Below, one piece after another: positions 61,493-61,849 of a DNA stretch of 61,849 bases (position 1 is the first letter of the stretch; each line of letters begins with the position of its first letter). The stretch is from Lachnospiraceae bacterium (GTDB lineage: Bacteria; Bacillota; Clostridia; Lachnospirales; Lachnospiraceae). The translations under genes and the position numbers were made by a program. The stretch lies in the NCBI GenBank assembly GCA_017479285.1, contig JAFVCL010000015.1, positions 1 to 61,849 on the forward strand, read 5' to 3'. The notes under the pieces are model-generated. The model saw only the letters and a list, made by a program, of their open reading frames with translations. It was not told the origin of the DNA and did not search any database.

Positions 61493-61849
61493 TTATGTGA
61501 ATATGTCGAGAAGCAATCCCTGTATCTCGCCTATCTTGTTTAAAATCTCAAGATTGTCCTTTTCATCCTTCATGAGCTCCTGGGCAAGGGCATCAAGGTT
61601 TTCATCCACAAGCCGGATTATCCCGTAAACCCTGTGCCGCCCTCTCCTGTCAAGGAAATTCTCCCTCGAGAAGTCATGGGATCTTGTCACGATCTCGTTT
61701 AAAAAATCCTTGATAAGACCGCGATAGTGCTTCATATCCTTGACATCGCGCCTCTTTGCCAGCTTCTTGCCCTCGGCGTCTATCTGTTCCATAAGGGAAT
61801 TCAGATGTGCCTGAAGCTCACTTTCCTCGATATTGCTGGCAAGCATAAA
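61493..61849 (-). CDS. YaaR-like DUF327 protein (5' end outside the window)
   Basis: Visible 117-118 codons match the YaaR/DUF327 family to its C-terminus: [71 protein letters not shown] and [14 protein letters not shown]. Family proteins are about 145 residues, so roughly 25-30 N-terminal residues lie beyond the window; the ATG at 61846 is probably internal. Function unknown; helical. First gene visible of the yaaR-holB-PSP1-trmN6-rsmI series. Confidence 0.88.
   Translation of the reverse strand, partial: FMLASNIEESELQAHLNSLMEQIDAEGKKLAKRRDVKDMKHYRGLIKDFLNEIVTRSHDFSRENFLDRRGRHRVYGIIRLVDENLDALAQELMKDEKDNLEILNKIGEIQGLLLDIFT

Overview
The window looks like chromosome from a gut or rumen Lachnospiraceae (Clostridia), in the Butyrivibrio/Pseudobutyrivibrio neighbourhood. 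The reasons are moderate GC by eye, Gram-positive lipoproteins, secreted plant-glycan hydrolases (GH5, GH26, GH31), Lachnospiraceae-type families (DUF6483, DUF1846, Cthe_2159-like carbohydrate-binding proteins, WYE-N-GVRQG surface modules) and the yaaR-holB-yaaT-trmN6-rsmI gene order of Firmicutes. No genus is claimed.

Layout. 1-7.3 kb: OmpR-type response regulator, TatD nuclease, tRNA-Lys(CTT), LarC, and a large SWIM-SNF2 ATPase. 7.3-9.6 kb: decayed accessory DNA with a broken DUF4143-type ATPase, a toxin-antitoxin-like pair, and the tail of an Rpn/transposase-like gene. 9.6-18.5 kb: a phosphate island, with two secreted beta-helix carbohydrate-binding proteins flanking a Na/Pi cotransporter, a PhoR/PhoP-like two-component system and an ArsP_2-type permease. 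Four promoters here carry 11-bp-phased TTNRCA hexamers resembling PhoP boxes. 18.5-21.8 kb: a small unknown gene and a Tet(M)/EF-G-like GTPase fused to a Rae1/YacP-like NYN nuclease. 21.9-30.3 kb: VWA lipoprotein, SPFH/zinc-ribbon protein, GH31 glucosidase, GH5 lipoprotein cellulase. 30.3-38 kb: small conserved gene, an AAA ATPase interrupted by one in-frame stop, and a BlaI/M56-peptidase pair leading into two surface proteins that share a module with the 16.5-kb protein. 38-45 kb: PAP2 phosphatase, HD-GYP sensor, DUF1846 protein, esterase, a stand-alone FakA C-terminal-like protein, and an RlmI-type methyltransferase. 45-46.6 kb: tRNA-Pro(CGG) with an integrase remnant reading into it, DUF6483 gene, a structured small RNA candidate, and a DUF1016 remnant. 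46.6-54 kb: MATE exporter, PAP2, Rpe, GH26 mannanase, split transketolase and AraD. 54-61.8 kb: a conserved minus-strand housekeeping operon (yaaR, holB, PSP1/ricT, trmN6, rsmI) continuing into a FapA-like protein and an HD-GYP response regulator.

How it fits together: the hydrolases and esterase release sugars from plant polysaccharide, and AraD, Rpe and transketolase feed pentoses into central metabolism. Surface proteins probably bind glycans or host/plant material, some apparently under PhoP-like control and others under a BlaI/BlaR1-like switch with no beta-lactam sensor. The most unusual items are the ribosomal-protection-factor/Rae1 fusion, the PhoP-like box set tying surface adhesins to phosphate genes, the unassigned small RNA at 46.2 kb, and an in-frame UGA at the usual Cys position of the TrmN6-like gene.
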